Of a stretch of DNA of 64,000 bases, positions 37,210 to 45,047 are shown one piece after another; position 1 is the first letter of the stretch, and every line of letters starts with the position of its first letter. The stretch covers positions 22,995 to 86,994 of the forward strand of contig NZ_BJFN01000010.1 in NCBI RefSeq assembly GCF_014189855.1. The letters run 5' to 3'. The stretch is from Buttiauxella sp. A111. GTDB taxonomy: Bacteria > Pseudomonadota > Gammaproteobacteria > Enterobacterales > Enterobacteriaceae. The position numbers and the translations under genes were made by a program. The notes beneath the pieces were generated by a model. It made no database searches. It was not told where the DNA came from and saw only the letters and a list, made by a program, of their open reading frames with translations.

Positions 37210-38169
37210 TTAAGGTGCGATCCAGGTGCCGCTTTGGTGAGCAAGAGCCGCTTTAATGGCCTGCGGGCTGGTGATCAGGCCGCTGGCATTTTTGCCCTGC
37301 TTCTGGCTGGCATTCACAAAGCCGAGAATCGCTTCCACTTTTGGCTGCATGCTGCCAACGCCGAATTGCCCTTGATCTAAAAGCTCCTGCGCTTTGGCGA
37401 CGGTCAGCGTGTCCAGCCATTCCTGCTGTGGGGTGCCGAAGTTAATCGCCACTTTTTCCACGCCGGTTGGGATCAGCAACAGGTCGGCACCTAATTGGCT
37501 TGCGAGCAGCGCGGAGGCCAGGTCTTTGTCGATCACCGCTTCAACGCCTTTCAGCTCGCGCTTTTCGTCGCGAATCACAGGAATACCGCCGCCGCCGCAG
37601 GCGATGACGATGTAGCCCTGTTTCACCAGGTTGGCGATGGTTTCGCGCTCGATCACTTCAAGCGGAGCAGGGGATGGCACGGTGCGACGCCAGCCGCGAC
37701 CGGCGTCTTCCATCATTGTCCAGCCGAGTTCTTTCTGGCGCAGTTGCGCGGTTTGCTCGTCCATAAACGCACCAACCGGTTTGCACGGGTTGGCAAAAGC
37801 CTCATCGTCTTTGCTTACTAAGGTTTGCGTCACGAGGGTGACAACCGGCTTGTTGATACCGCGACGCATCAGTTCGTTATGCAGCGCTTTCTGGAACATG
37901 TAGCCAATCGCGCCCTGGGTGTCGCCTACCGCGTAATCCAGCGGCACCGGAGCCACTTCGTGGCTTGCCATTTCGGAGCGGCGCAGGATAAAGCCCACCT
38001 GTGGGCCGTTGCCGTGAGTCAGCACCAGATCCCATCCGGCTTCTACCATGTCGGTAATGTGCTTCACGCTTTCCATTACGGCTTCGTACTGATCCGGAAT
38101 GCTGTTGTGACTTTCGTCCTGGATCAGCGCGTTGCCGCCTACCGCGACGACAGCTAAAGGTTTGCTCAT
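37210..38169 (-). CDS. arcC: Carbamate kinase
   Basis: It makes ATP and carbamate from carbamoyl phosphate and ADP. The 319-residue amino-acid-kinase-fold protein has VVAVGGNALI (residues 7-16), LTHGNGPQVG (about 49-58), IACGGGGIPVI, EAVIDKDLASALLA and FGVGSMQPKVEA, all kinase-specific. ATG 38169 overlaps the DUF1116 stop (ATGA) and is chosen over an in-frame Met 17 codons upstream. With no arginine deiminase or ornithine carbamoyltransferase nearby, its carbamoyl phosphate probably comes from the adjacent transcarbamylase-like trio, as in AllK (YbcF) with AllFGH. The symbol is generic; it may be better called an AllK/YahI-like paralogue. Confidence 0.92.
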   Translation of the reverse strand: MSKPLAVVAVGGNALIQDESHNSIPDQYEAVMESVKHITDMVEAGWDLVLTHGNGPQVGFILRRSEMASHEVAPVPLDYAVGDTQGAIGYMFQKALHNELMRRGINKPVVTLVTQTLVSKDDEAFANPCKPVGAFMDEQTAQLRQKELGWTMMEDAGRGWRRTVPSPAPLEVIERETIANLVKQGYIVIACGGGGIPVIRDEKRELKGVEAVIDKDLASALLASQLGADLLLIPTGVEKVAINFGTPQQEWLDTLTVAKAQELLDQGQFGVGSMQPKVEAILGFVNASQKQGKNASGLITSPQAIKAALAHQSGTWIAP

Positions 38170-39581
38170 TTTTTTTCTCCTACAGATTGGGCTAACGCCT
38201 GAATCGCGTCCACGAAGCACGACATCGGTGCAGTGGTGATCCCGGCCCCAATCTGGCCTACGCCCGCCTGTTTGTGGGCGATGCCGGTGTTGATGATGGG
38301 CAAAATGCCACGGTCAGCGACTTTGCGGGCGTCGATGCCAGCGGCGGTCGGCGCGAAGTTCAGCGCGGGCAGCGTAAATGCTGGGTTCGAGCCAATGACG
38401 ATCGCCTGCATGCGACGGCTGTTATTGGTGGCATCGGCAGGTGTGCCGCCGACGAATTTCACGATGGCTGGTGAAGACGCCATCGCAAAGCCACCGACGC
38501 CTGCGGTTTCGGTAATCGCGCTGTCGCCCAAATCCGCAGCCGCGTCGTCCACGCCGTAGCCTGGGAAGAACAGCCCTTCGACCGGATTCGCCGGAGCCTG
38601 ATACCACTGGTCGCCAGTGCCGGACAAACGAATGCCAAAGTTCACGCCGTTGCGCGCCATCACCGTGACCATCGAGCTGAATGGCACATCGGCGGCGGCA
38701 TCCATCATCGCTTTACAGGCGGCCATCGACAGGTTGAGGAAGAAGTGGTCGTTGCCGGTAATAAAGGCCACCGCGTTCTGCACGGTTTCCAGCGGCAGGT
38801 TACAGGCCAGCAGCGCAGGCACCAGACGCTTGATCAGCAGGCCCGTGGCGGCGGCGTTACGGTTATGCACTTCATCGCCCATGTGCAGCGCTTGCGCCAT
38901 CAGCGGTTTCAGCTCCAGCTCGCCGATTTGACGCACTGCTTTTTTCAGTGCCGGAGCCAGTTCATTGCGCATCCAGTGCAGACGATTGAGGACTTCCTCG
39001 TTGTTGGCGCCGAAACGTAAAACCTTGCCCAGCCCTTCGTTGAAATTGCTGAATGCGCGCTTGCCGTTGGTTTTGTTTTCAATCACCCACAGCGGCATCG
39101 ACGGGCTGATAATCCCGGCCATCGGGCCGACGGCGTTGTAGTGGTGGCAAGGCTCGAGGTCGATGGTGCCGCTCTTCGCGAGAGCTTCCGCTTCTTCATG
39201 ATTGGTGGCCCAGCCTTCAAACAGGATCGCGCCGACAATCGCCCCTTGTACCGGGCCGCACATGTTGTCCCAGCTGATTGGCGGGCCGGAATGCAGAATC
39301 AGTTTGCGTTCAGCCATCTCCGGAATTGCTTCTGCTGCGAACATCACGTCTACCAGCACCGGCTGTGCGTTCAGGTAACGTTCCATCGCAACCTGGTTTG
39401 CCTGCTCGACCAGCGGGTGACGCAGTAAACTCGCCAGATCCAGCCCGGCGTCAATATTGCCGAGGGCTGGCGGCTGCCAGCTCAACGGAGTCACTTCACC
39501 GCCGACTTTCTGGATGTTGTTCGCAAATCCTGCCAGCCCGGCGTTGACCACTTTCAGCGGCTGATTAAATAAGGTGTTCAT
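38166..39581 (-). CDS. DUF1116 protein, YahG/AllG-like transcarbamylase subunit
   Basis: This 471-residue DUF1116 protein is near the length I recall for E. coli YahG and longer than AllG (YlbE). AllG is one of three subunits of oxamate transcarbamylase (AllFGH), which phosphorolyses oxalurate to oxamate and carbamoyl phosphate. Conserved features are GPPISWDNMCGPVQGA near residue 98 and MARNGVNFGIRLSGTGD. GGAG lies 7 bases before the ATG, and the gene overlaps fdrA and the carbamate kinase by 4 bp each. It is cytoplasmic with no membrane span. Enzymatic role here is inferred. Confidence 0.85.
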   Translation of the reverse strand: MNTLFNQPLKVVNAGLAGFANNIQKVGGEVTPLSWQPPALGNIDAGLDLASLLRHPLVEQANQVAMERYLNAQPVLVDVMFAAEAIPEMAERKLILHSGPPISWDNMCGPVQGAIVGAILFEGWATNHEEAEALAKSGTIDLEPCHHYNAVGPMAGIISPSMPLWVIENKTNGKRAFSNFNEGLGKVLRFGANNEEVLNRLHWMRNELAPALKKAVRQIGELELKPLMAQALHMGDEVHNRNAAATGLLIKRLVPALLACNLPLETVQNAVAFITGNDHFFLNLSMAACKAMMDAAADVPFSSMVTVMARNGVNFGIRLSGTGDQWYQAPANPVEGLFFPGYGVDDAAADLGDSAITETAGVGGFAMASSPAIVKFVGGTPADATNNSRRMQAIVIGSNPAFTLPALNFAPTAAGIDARKVADRGILPIINTGIAHKQAGVGQIGAGITTAPMSCFVDAIQALAQSVGEKK

Positions 39582-41137
39582 GCGGTTGCTCCGTTTTTCT
39601 TAGCCTGAATCAGTGCCACGCTGCTTGCCCAAACGGCGGCTTGCGCGTTGCAATCGGCGACAATCACGCCTGCCTCACGCAGGGCTTCAATCTGGCGGTC
39701 ACGCTGCTGTGGGTCGGCTTCAGTGCCGCAGACGTGAGCGATGAGAACCGGCAATTTCTGTTTATCAATTTGGGCGAGCAGCTCCAGCAGCCCGGCAGCC
39801 GGGTCTTCCGACGCGCCATAGCCGAGTACCAGGTCAAACAGCACCACGGCGGTTTGCGGATCGTTTAGCTCGTCAAGAATGCGCTGGTTGCGCAGCGTCG
39901 GGTCGATCATCGGGTGCGGTTTGCCGCGCGTGAAATCGTCATCGCCCATATCGATCAGCGTATGGCCGCTGCTTTTCCAGATATCCGCCAGCTTGCTGTT
40001 GCCGGAAACCGGTGTGTTGGAAGATGCGGTAAAGCCGTTTTGCTGGCACAGAAGCTGTGCTTCATAGCAGAAAGTGCCGCCCGCAAAGACACCGCGAATA
40101 AGCTGACGCGTGGCTGGCAATGTTGAGCAGGCTTGTTCCAGCATCGCGAGCTGTGCTTCATCAGGACGAGTTGCGTGCTGGCGTAGTTCAGTTTTATTCA
40201 GCAATGCAACGGCGAGATCGGCCGCGCTGGCAAGCGTGGTCGCTGCGGTCACGCCTGGGCGAGCGATGTCTTCTGGCTTCGCGCCAAGGAAGTTCACCAC
40301 CACTGGTTTACCTGCTGCCTGAGCCTGCTCCAGAATGCGCTCGGCTACAGCTTTTGCTGGTGGTTTAGAGATCAATACGATGACCTGAGTCGCCGGGTCT
40401 TCTGCCAGCGCTTGCAGGCCAAACAGCATGGAAATGCCGCCAATCTCTTCACTTAAATCGTGGCCGCCGGTGCCCAGCGCCTGGGAAATACCCGCGCCAA
40501 GCTGGTCGATACGGCAGGTGACTTCCTGAACGCCAGTGCCGGACGCGCCGACAATGCCAATCGCGCCGCGGTTCACCACGTTGGCAAAGCCCAACGGAAT
40601 ACCGTTCACAATCGCGGTGCCGCAGTCCGGGCCCATTACGATACGGTTGCGTTCACGGGCGAGGGTTTTAATCGCTTTTTCCTGTGCGACGCTGACGTTA
40701 TCGCTGAACATCATCACGTTCATGCCCAGATTCAGGGCTTTAATCGCTTCGGCGGCGGCGTAGTCGCCCGGTACGGAAATCAGTGCCAGATTGGATTCAG
40801 GCTCTTTTTCCAGCGCCATTTCCATACTCACTAAATCCGGTGCGCGCACGCCGTCGTTGCCGCTTTCCGCTGGTTTGCTATTCAGGCGCTGATGCGCCAG
40901 ATCCAGCGCTTCCTGGCAGGCGTCGTCTTCGCCCTGTACTGCGATAACCAAATCGTTTGGCCCGGCGGCGATGTTGTCCCCAAGCCCTGCGTCGTGCAGT
41001 TGCTCAAGGTTGGTGGCGGTGCCCATCACCACGGAGGCCTGCAGAATGCCGGGCAGCTTGCTGATTTGGGCGGAAATCTGCATCAGGGAAACGGAATCCT
41101 GATAGAGATTTTTAAAAACTTTATGCTCTGATTTCAT
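39578..41137 (-). CDS. fdrA: FdrA-family protein (YahF/AllF-like)
   Basis: This 519-residue protein has the succinyl-CoA-synthetase-like fold of FdrA/AllF. The N-terminal part is a CoA-binding-like domain with MGPDCGTAIVNG and GIVGASGTGVQEV near residues 170-205. The C-terminal ligase-like domain carries GTGGHDLSEE and LFDLVLGYGAS. Unlike SucD it is not known to make acyl-CoA: AllF is a subunit of oxamate transcarbamylase. The length suits YahF better than E. coli FdrA. It is 97 bp after the DUF2877 gene and overlaps the DUF1116 gene. The name acyl-CoA synthetase used in databases is probably misleading. Confidence 0.88.
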   Translation of the reverse strand: MKSEHKVFKNLYQDSVSLMQISAQISKLPGILQASVVMGTATNLEQLHDAGLGDNIAAGPNDLVIAVQGEDDACQEALDLAHQRLNSKPAESGNDGVRAPDLVSMEMALEKEPESNLALISVPGDYAAAEAIKALNLGMNVMMFSDNVSVAQEKAIKTLARERNRIVMGPDCGTAIVNGIPLGFANVVNRGAIGIVGASGTGVQEVTCRIDQLGAGISQALGTGGHDLSEEIGGISMLFGLQALAEDPATQVIVLISKPPAKAVAERILEQAQAAGKPVVVNFLGAKPEDIARPGVTAATTLASAADLAVALLNKTELRQHATRPDEAQLAMLEQACSTLPATRQLIRGVFAGGTFCYEAQLLCQQNGFTASSNTPVSGNSKLADIWKSSGHTLIDMGDDDFTRGKPHPMIDPTLRNQRILDELNDPQTAVVLFDLVLGYGASEDPAAGLLELLAQIDKQKLPVLIAHVCGTEADPQQRDRQIEALREAGVIVADCNAQAAVWASSVALIQAKKNGATA

Positions 41138-41234
41138 TAGGTTGTGCCTGTTTCTTTATTCCCGAATGTTGAAATCCGGGCAAAGCGATCCCGCGCAGAG
41201 CGTTTGCCGCGCTGCGTGAATCAGTTGTGTTTTT

Positions 41235-42110
41235 TCAATGAGCTGTGTTGATGTTTCGCAGCCCGTGCAATATTCCTGCGAGGCAGTCCACGCCGGAGGA
41301 CGCGCCAAACTGCATAACGTGTTCCGTGGCGGCGATAACGTCTGCCGTGGGTGTCCGTGTCGTAATTTTTTCGAGCAACTCGCAGACCGGCTGCGAATAA
41401 TGGCCTTCCAGCGCCCGGTTAAGGTAATGGCGGCTGATATCCGTGGTGCGCGGCAGGTTTATGCTGATGGCCTGATGCAGCCTTTGTTGATGTTCCCTGA
41501 GCCCCACGTTCAGCTTCCAGGGCCAAAGTGCAGCCAGGTATCCCAGCAGATAATCGTCGCCATCCGGGGTGAGGCCGCGCCCAAAACCGATAAGCTGTGC
41601 CACCTGAGATTCGAACTGTTCCATCGCTTCTGCGGGAGCCAACTGGCGTTTGCTTTCGCTGGGGCTTAATGGGCTGCGCGCCCAAAGCAAATCACTTTCA
41701 ACCTGGTGCTCAAGGCAGAACAAAAAAAGCTGCGAGCTGAGCGTTTCGTAATGGCGCAGTGCGTCTGGCAGCGCGTTCAAGCTTACCGATGAACCGCCAA
41801 GCCTGGGTTGCCAGATAGTCGCTGCGCTGATATCGACCTGCCAGTGCCGTGCCTGTAATTTTCCTGCGGTTGTGCGGACTGTCTCTCCGCGGCTTGCCTG
41901 CTGCCGCCAGTCCCAGTTTTCCGGCTGCGTGACGCGCACGGCATCGGGCAGATTCTGATATTTCTCGCTACTCAACAGGGTAAAAAGATGGCCATCGTCG
42001 TCGATCAGGTTGAGAGCGTGTGAAAAACAGCTATGAACCTGAATAATTTCTGGCAAACGCCTGGCGGTTAAATATCCGCATGAGTTTGCCGTAAGGGTGA
42101 CGATAGCCAT
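41235..42110 (-). CDS. DUF2877 protein, YahE/AllH-like transcarbamylase subunit
   Basis: This 291-residue DUF2877 protein is related to AllH (YlbF) and YahE. AllH is the third subunit of oxamate transcarbamylase. The family motif is IGFGRGLTPDGDDYLLGYLAAL near residues 172-193, followed by GLRNINTAH at the end. It starts 5 bp after the amidohydrolase gene, so translation is probably coupled. The three subunits keep the order H-F-G, as in E. coli yahEFG. Confidence 0.82.
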   Translation of the reverse strand: MAIVTLTANSCGYLTARRLPEIIQVHSCFSHALNLIDDDGHLFTLLSSEKYQNLPDAVRVTQPENWDWRQQASRGETVRTTAGKLQARHWQVDISAATIWQPRLGGSSVSLNALPDALRHYETLSSQLFLFCLEHQVESDLLWARSPLSPSESKRQLAPAEAMEQFESQVAQLIGFGRGLTPDGDDYLLGYLAALWPWKLNVGLREHQQRLHQAISINLPRTTDISRHYLNRALEGHYSQPVCELLEKITTRTPTADVIAATEHVMQFGASSGVDCLAGILHGLRNINTAH

Positions 42111-42115
42111 GCCGT

Positions 42116-42781
42116 TTAGCCTTTAAGACCTTTAATGATGTTGTTGGCGTCGCTGACCCAGCCGAAAATTGCGCCCTGGGCTTTGATCATCTCAAGGGCG
42201 TATTTCTGGAATTCAGGGAAGTAAGAACCGACGCAGTCTTCTGGGATGATGCATTCGTAGCCGCGGTCATTGGCTTCACGAACGGTGGTATTCACGCAAA
42301 CTTCAGTGGTGACGCCGCAGACGATCAGCGTTTTGATACCGCTGTTTTGCAGGATCAGGTGCAGGTCAGTCTGGTAAAACGCGCCTTTGCCCGGCTTATC
42401 AATAATCGGCTCGCCGGCAATAGGGTACAGCTCAGGAATAATGTCGTGACCGGCTTCACCGCGCACCAGCGTGCGGCCCATTGGGCCTGCTTCACCGATA
42501 AACGTCTTACCGCCGCGCGTGAGTTTTGCTGGTGGGCAGTCGGTGAGGTCAGGGCGATGTCCTTCGCGGGTATGAATCACTAACAGGCCTTTCTGGCGGG
42601 CGACCTCCAGAACACGTTTGCACGGTTCGATTGCGCTACGCACCAGTGAAACATCATTACCTAACGCTTCGCCAAAACCACCGGCTTCGACAAAATCGCG
42701 TTGCATATCAATCATCACCAGTGCGGTGCTTTTGGGATCAAACGGCAGTGCAAAAGGCTGGGCATCAAAAGCGTGAGTCAT
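42116..42781 (-). CDS. Isochorismatase-like cysteine amidohydrolase, biuret-hydrolase-like
   Basis: This 221-residue cysteine hydrolase has the full catalytic triad D25 (VMIDMQRDF), K132 (DKPGKGAF) and C162 (GVTTEVCVNTT). The segments HTREGHRPDL, TLVRGEAGHDIIPELYP, REANDRGYEC and EDCVGSYF are very like biuret hydrolase (BiuH) and also ureidoacrylate hydrolase RutB. Biuret hydrolase yields allophanate and ammonia. ATG 42781 with AGGAGA upstream is chosen over an in-frame start 7 codons earlier. It is the first gene of the island operon and the probable entry enzyme. Substrate cannot be fixed by reading alone. Confidence 0.85.
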   Translation of the reverse strand: MTHAFDAQPFALPFDPKSTALVMIDMQRDFVEAGGFGEALGNDVSLVRSAIEPCKRVLEVARQKGLLVIHTREGHRPDLTDCPPAKLTRGGKTFIGEAGPMGRTLVRGEAGHDIIPELYPIAGEPIIDKPGKGAFYQTDLHLILQNSGIKTLIVCGVTTEVCVNTTVREANDRGYECIIPEDCVGSYFPEFQKYALEMIKAQGAIFGWVSDANNIIKGLKG

Positions 42782-43046
42782 CGTAAATCTCCTGTTCACC
42801 AAGTGAGAATTCGTTGTGTCTGTTGTGAGTATTGAGGAGAACAGATGTGTTAAACAGAGAAATAGTTTGGTGTGCAGCGTCGAAAATTTTGATTTCGGAG
42901 CAGAACAATAAAACCTGTTAGGGAAAGTGTGAACAGGGTCATGAAGGTGTTTGCTGCGGCAAATTTTTTGATGCTGGGTGCTGGCAAGAGTAAAAAAAAC
43001 AGGCTCAGGAATGTGATGAAGTACACTTATTAATATCAGGGATAAA
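42782..43046 (-). promoter_or_regulatory. Upstream region of the catabolic island, probable operator
   Basis: This 265-bp gene-free A/T-rich segment lies before the amidohydrolase gene. It contains the near-perfect palindrome TCGAAAATTTTGA at 42880-42892, which has the T-N11-A form of LysR-type sites, about 100 bp before the start codon. No convincing sigma-70 or sigma-54 promoter was found by eye, and no ORF of note is present. Confidence 0.4.
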
Positions 43047-43066
43047 GCCCTGGGTTGAACCAGGGC
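43047..43066 (-). terminator. Probable ysgA terminator
   Basis: The stem GCCCTGG / CCAGGGC with a 6-nt loop lies 8 bp past the ysgA stop. On the minus strand it is followed by TTTATCCC, a weak T tract. Confidence 0.5.
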
Positions 43067-43074
43067 GGCATGTA

Positions 43075-43902
43075 TTACTTCTTTGTGCCATATCGTTCAA
43101 ACCACTTCAGCATGCGCTGCCAGCCATCTTTTGCTGAATCGGCATGGTAGCTCGGGCGATAATCTGCGTTAAACGCGTGGCCAGCTTCCGGGTAGACGAT
43201 GATTTCTGCGTTGGCATTCGCAGCGCGCAGAGCATGGCGCATGGTTTCTACACTTTCCTGCGAAATCCCGGTGTCTAGCCCGCCGTAAAGTCCAAGCACT
43301 GGCGCGTTCAGATTAATGGCGATATCGACTGGATGATGTTGTGAATTAAGGGATTTCTCGCCCAACAGTTTTCCATACCAGGCAACGGCTGCTTTCAACT
43401 GTGGATTATGTGCGGCGTATAACCAGGTAATTCGTCCACCCCAACAAAAACCGGTAATCATCAGGCGATGAGCATCGCCGCCGTTTCTAGCCGCCCAGTT
43501 TGCGACGTGATCGAGATCCGCCAACACCTGCGCATCGGGAACCTTAGAGACCAGTCCACTTAAAAGCGTCTGAATATCAGCAAAATCACTGGGATCGCCC
43601 TGGCGGAAATAGAGTTCTGGCGCGATGGCCAGGTATCCTTCCAGTGCTAATCTGCGGCAAACATCGCGAATATGTTCATGCACGCCGAAAATTTCCTGCA
43701 CTACAATCACGATGGGCAAAGAACCTTCAGCGCCTTTTGGCCTGGCGTGCCAGGCAGGCATCTGTTCACCCTGCGTAGGAATTGATGTTTCCCCCGCCAG
43801 AATCGCGTCATCTGGGGTATGCAAGAGGGTTGAAGCCAGAGGGGAGGCCGCTGGTGCATAATTTCCGCCCGGCAATTTATCTATGGATTTTTCTTCTTTC
43901 AT
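43075..43902 (-). CDS. ysgA: Dienelactone hydrolase family protein
   Basis: YsgA (DlhH) is an alpha/beta hydrolase of the dienelactone hydrolase family, with natural substrate unknown. The nucleophile is the cysteine in ITGFCWGGRITW, and EAGHAFNADYRPSYH carries the catalytic histidine. ATG 43902 has GGAG 7 bases upstream and gives 275 residues; the two upstream in-frame starts lack spacing or conservation. It is divergent from udp. Its E. coli neighbour on the 3' side is metE; here the island intervenes. Confidence 0.93.
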   Translation of the reverse strand: MKEEKSIDKLPGGNYAPAASPLASTLLHTPDDAILAGETSIPTQGEQMPAWHARPKGAEGSLPIVIVVQEIFGVHEHIRDVCRRLALEGYLAIAPELYFRQGDPSDFADIQTLLSGLVSKVPDAQVLADLDHVANWAARNGGDAHRLMITGFCWGGRITWLYAAHNPQLKAAVAWYGKLLGEKSLNSQHHPVDIAINLNAPVLGLYGGLDTGISQESVETMRHALRAANANAEIIVYPEAGHAFNADYRPSYHADSAKDGWQRMLKWFERYGTKK

Positions 43903-44010
43903 TGGCATTCTCCTGACCAGAATTAACGCAGTGCGATAACTATAGCTTTTACCTGCCATTCTTCGAGTTGCTGTATTGTTGGCTGATTAATGGATCATTC
44001 TGTGATTGAG

Positions 44011-44105
44011 TGTGATTCAGATCACTATCTCAATTGAAAATAATGTAATTTGTTTCATTCAAAGTGAAATCGGTCACGTAATTCTTTGCAGAGGTTCGGT
44101 ACAGT
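44011..44105 (+). promoter_or_regulatory. udp promoter with two CRP sites and CytR space
   Basis: CRP-like sites TGTGATTCAGATCACT (44011-44026) and AGTGAAATCGGTCACG (44063-44078) have centres 52 bp apart, the same spacing as the -93.5 and -41.5 sites of E. coli udp. The TACAGT at 44100-44105 then fits as -10, giving a start near 44112. The 36 bp between the CRP sites is where CytR binds in E. coli; TTTCATT is present there. Confidence 0.8.
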
Positions 44106-44151
44106 ACCTCCTTAGATATACAAGCCAACCTATTCAACGCAGGAGTCTGTT

Positions 44152-44913
44152 ATGTCCAAGTCTGATGTTTTTCACCTCGGCCTCACTAAAAATGATCTGC
44201 AAGGGGCAACGCTTGCCATCGTCCCGGGCGATCCAGAGCGCGTGGAAAAAATCGCAGTACTGATGGACAAGCCGGTAAAATTGGCTGCCCACCGTGAATT
44301 TACTACCTGGCGTGCTGAATTAGATGGCAAGCCAGTCATTGTCTGCTCGACCGGCATCGGCGGCCCGTCGACTTCTATCGCTGTGGAAGAACTGGCGCAA
44401 CTGGGCATTCGTACTTTCCTGCGTATCGGGACGACTGGCGCAATCCAACCGCATATTAATGTCGGTGACGTTCTGGTGACCACTGCGTCTGTGCGTCTTG
44501 ACGGTGCCAGCCTGCACTTCGCACCGCTGGAATTCCCAGCCGTTGCTGATTTTGCCTGTACTACTGCACTGGTTGAAGCGGCGAAATCTATCGGTGCGAC
44601 TACGCACATTGGTGTGACGGCTTCTTCTGATACCTTCTATCCAGGCCAGGAACGTTACGACACCTTCTCAGGTCGCGTAGTGAGCCGCTATAAAGGTTCC
44701 ATGGAAGAGTGGCAGCAGATGGGCGTGATGAACTACGAGATGGAATCCGCGACCCTTCTGACCATGTGCGCAAGCCAGGGCCTGCGTGCAGGTATGGTGG
44801 CTGGCGTGATTGTGAACCGTACTCAGCAAGAAATCCCGAATGCTGAAACCATGAAAAAAACAGAAAGCCACGCGGTGCAAATCGTGGTGGAAGCGGCTCG
44901 TCGCTTAATCTAG
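44152..44913 (+). CDS. udp: Uridine phosphorylase
   Basis: Udp cleaves uridine with phosphate to uracil and ribose-1-phosphate. The 253-residue protein belongs to the NP-I family. The signature [19 protein letters not shown] lies at about residues 66-84, and the phosphate site includes the arginine of [17 protein letters not shown] binds the ribose hydroxyls. It is divergent from ysgA and regulated by CRP/CytR sites upstream. A terminator follows 7 bp after the stop. Confidence 0.98.
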   Translation: MSKSDVFHLGLTKNDLQGATLAIVPGDPERVEKIAVLMDKPVKLAAHREFTTWRAELDGKPVIVCSTGIGGPSTSIAVEELAQLGIRTFLRIGTTGAIQPHINVGDVLVTTASVRLDGASLHFAPLEFPAVADFACTTALVEAAKSIGATTHIGVTASSDTFYPGQERYDTFSGRVVSRYKGSMEEWQQMGVMNYEMESATLLTMCASQGLRAGMVAGVIVNRTQQEIPNAETMKKTESHAVQIVVEAARRLI

Positions 44914-44920
44914 TCCCAAT

Positions 44921-44947
44921 AAGCCGGTGCAAGCCGGCTTAATTTTT
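44921..44947 (+). terminator. udp terminator
   Basis: The stem AAGCCGG / CCGGCTT with a 6-nt loop is followed by AATTTTT. It is placed directly after udp. Confidence 0.85.
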
Positions 44948-45047
44948 ACGCTTTGCGTAACGCCTCGCAGGAAATCCCTTTTCATCTGGACATTTATACA
45001 GCAGAATTTTATTTTGCTGATGTTTAGCATGGCTTGCAGGAGTGACT

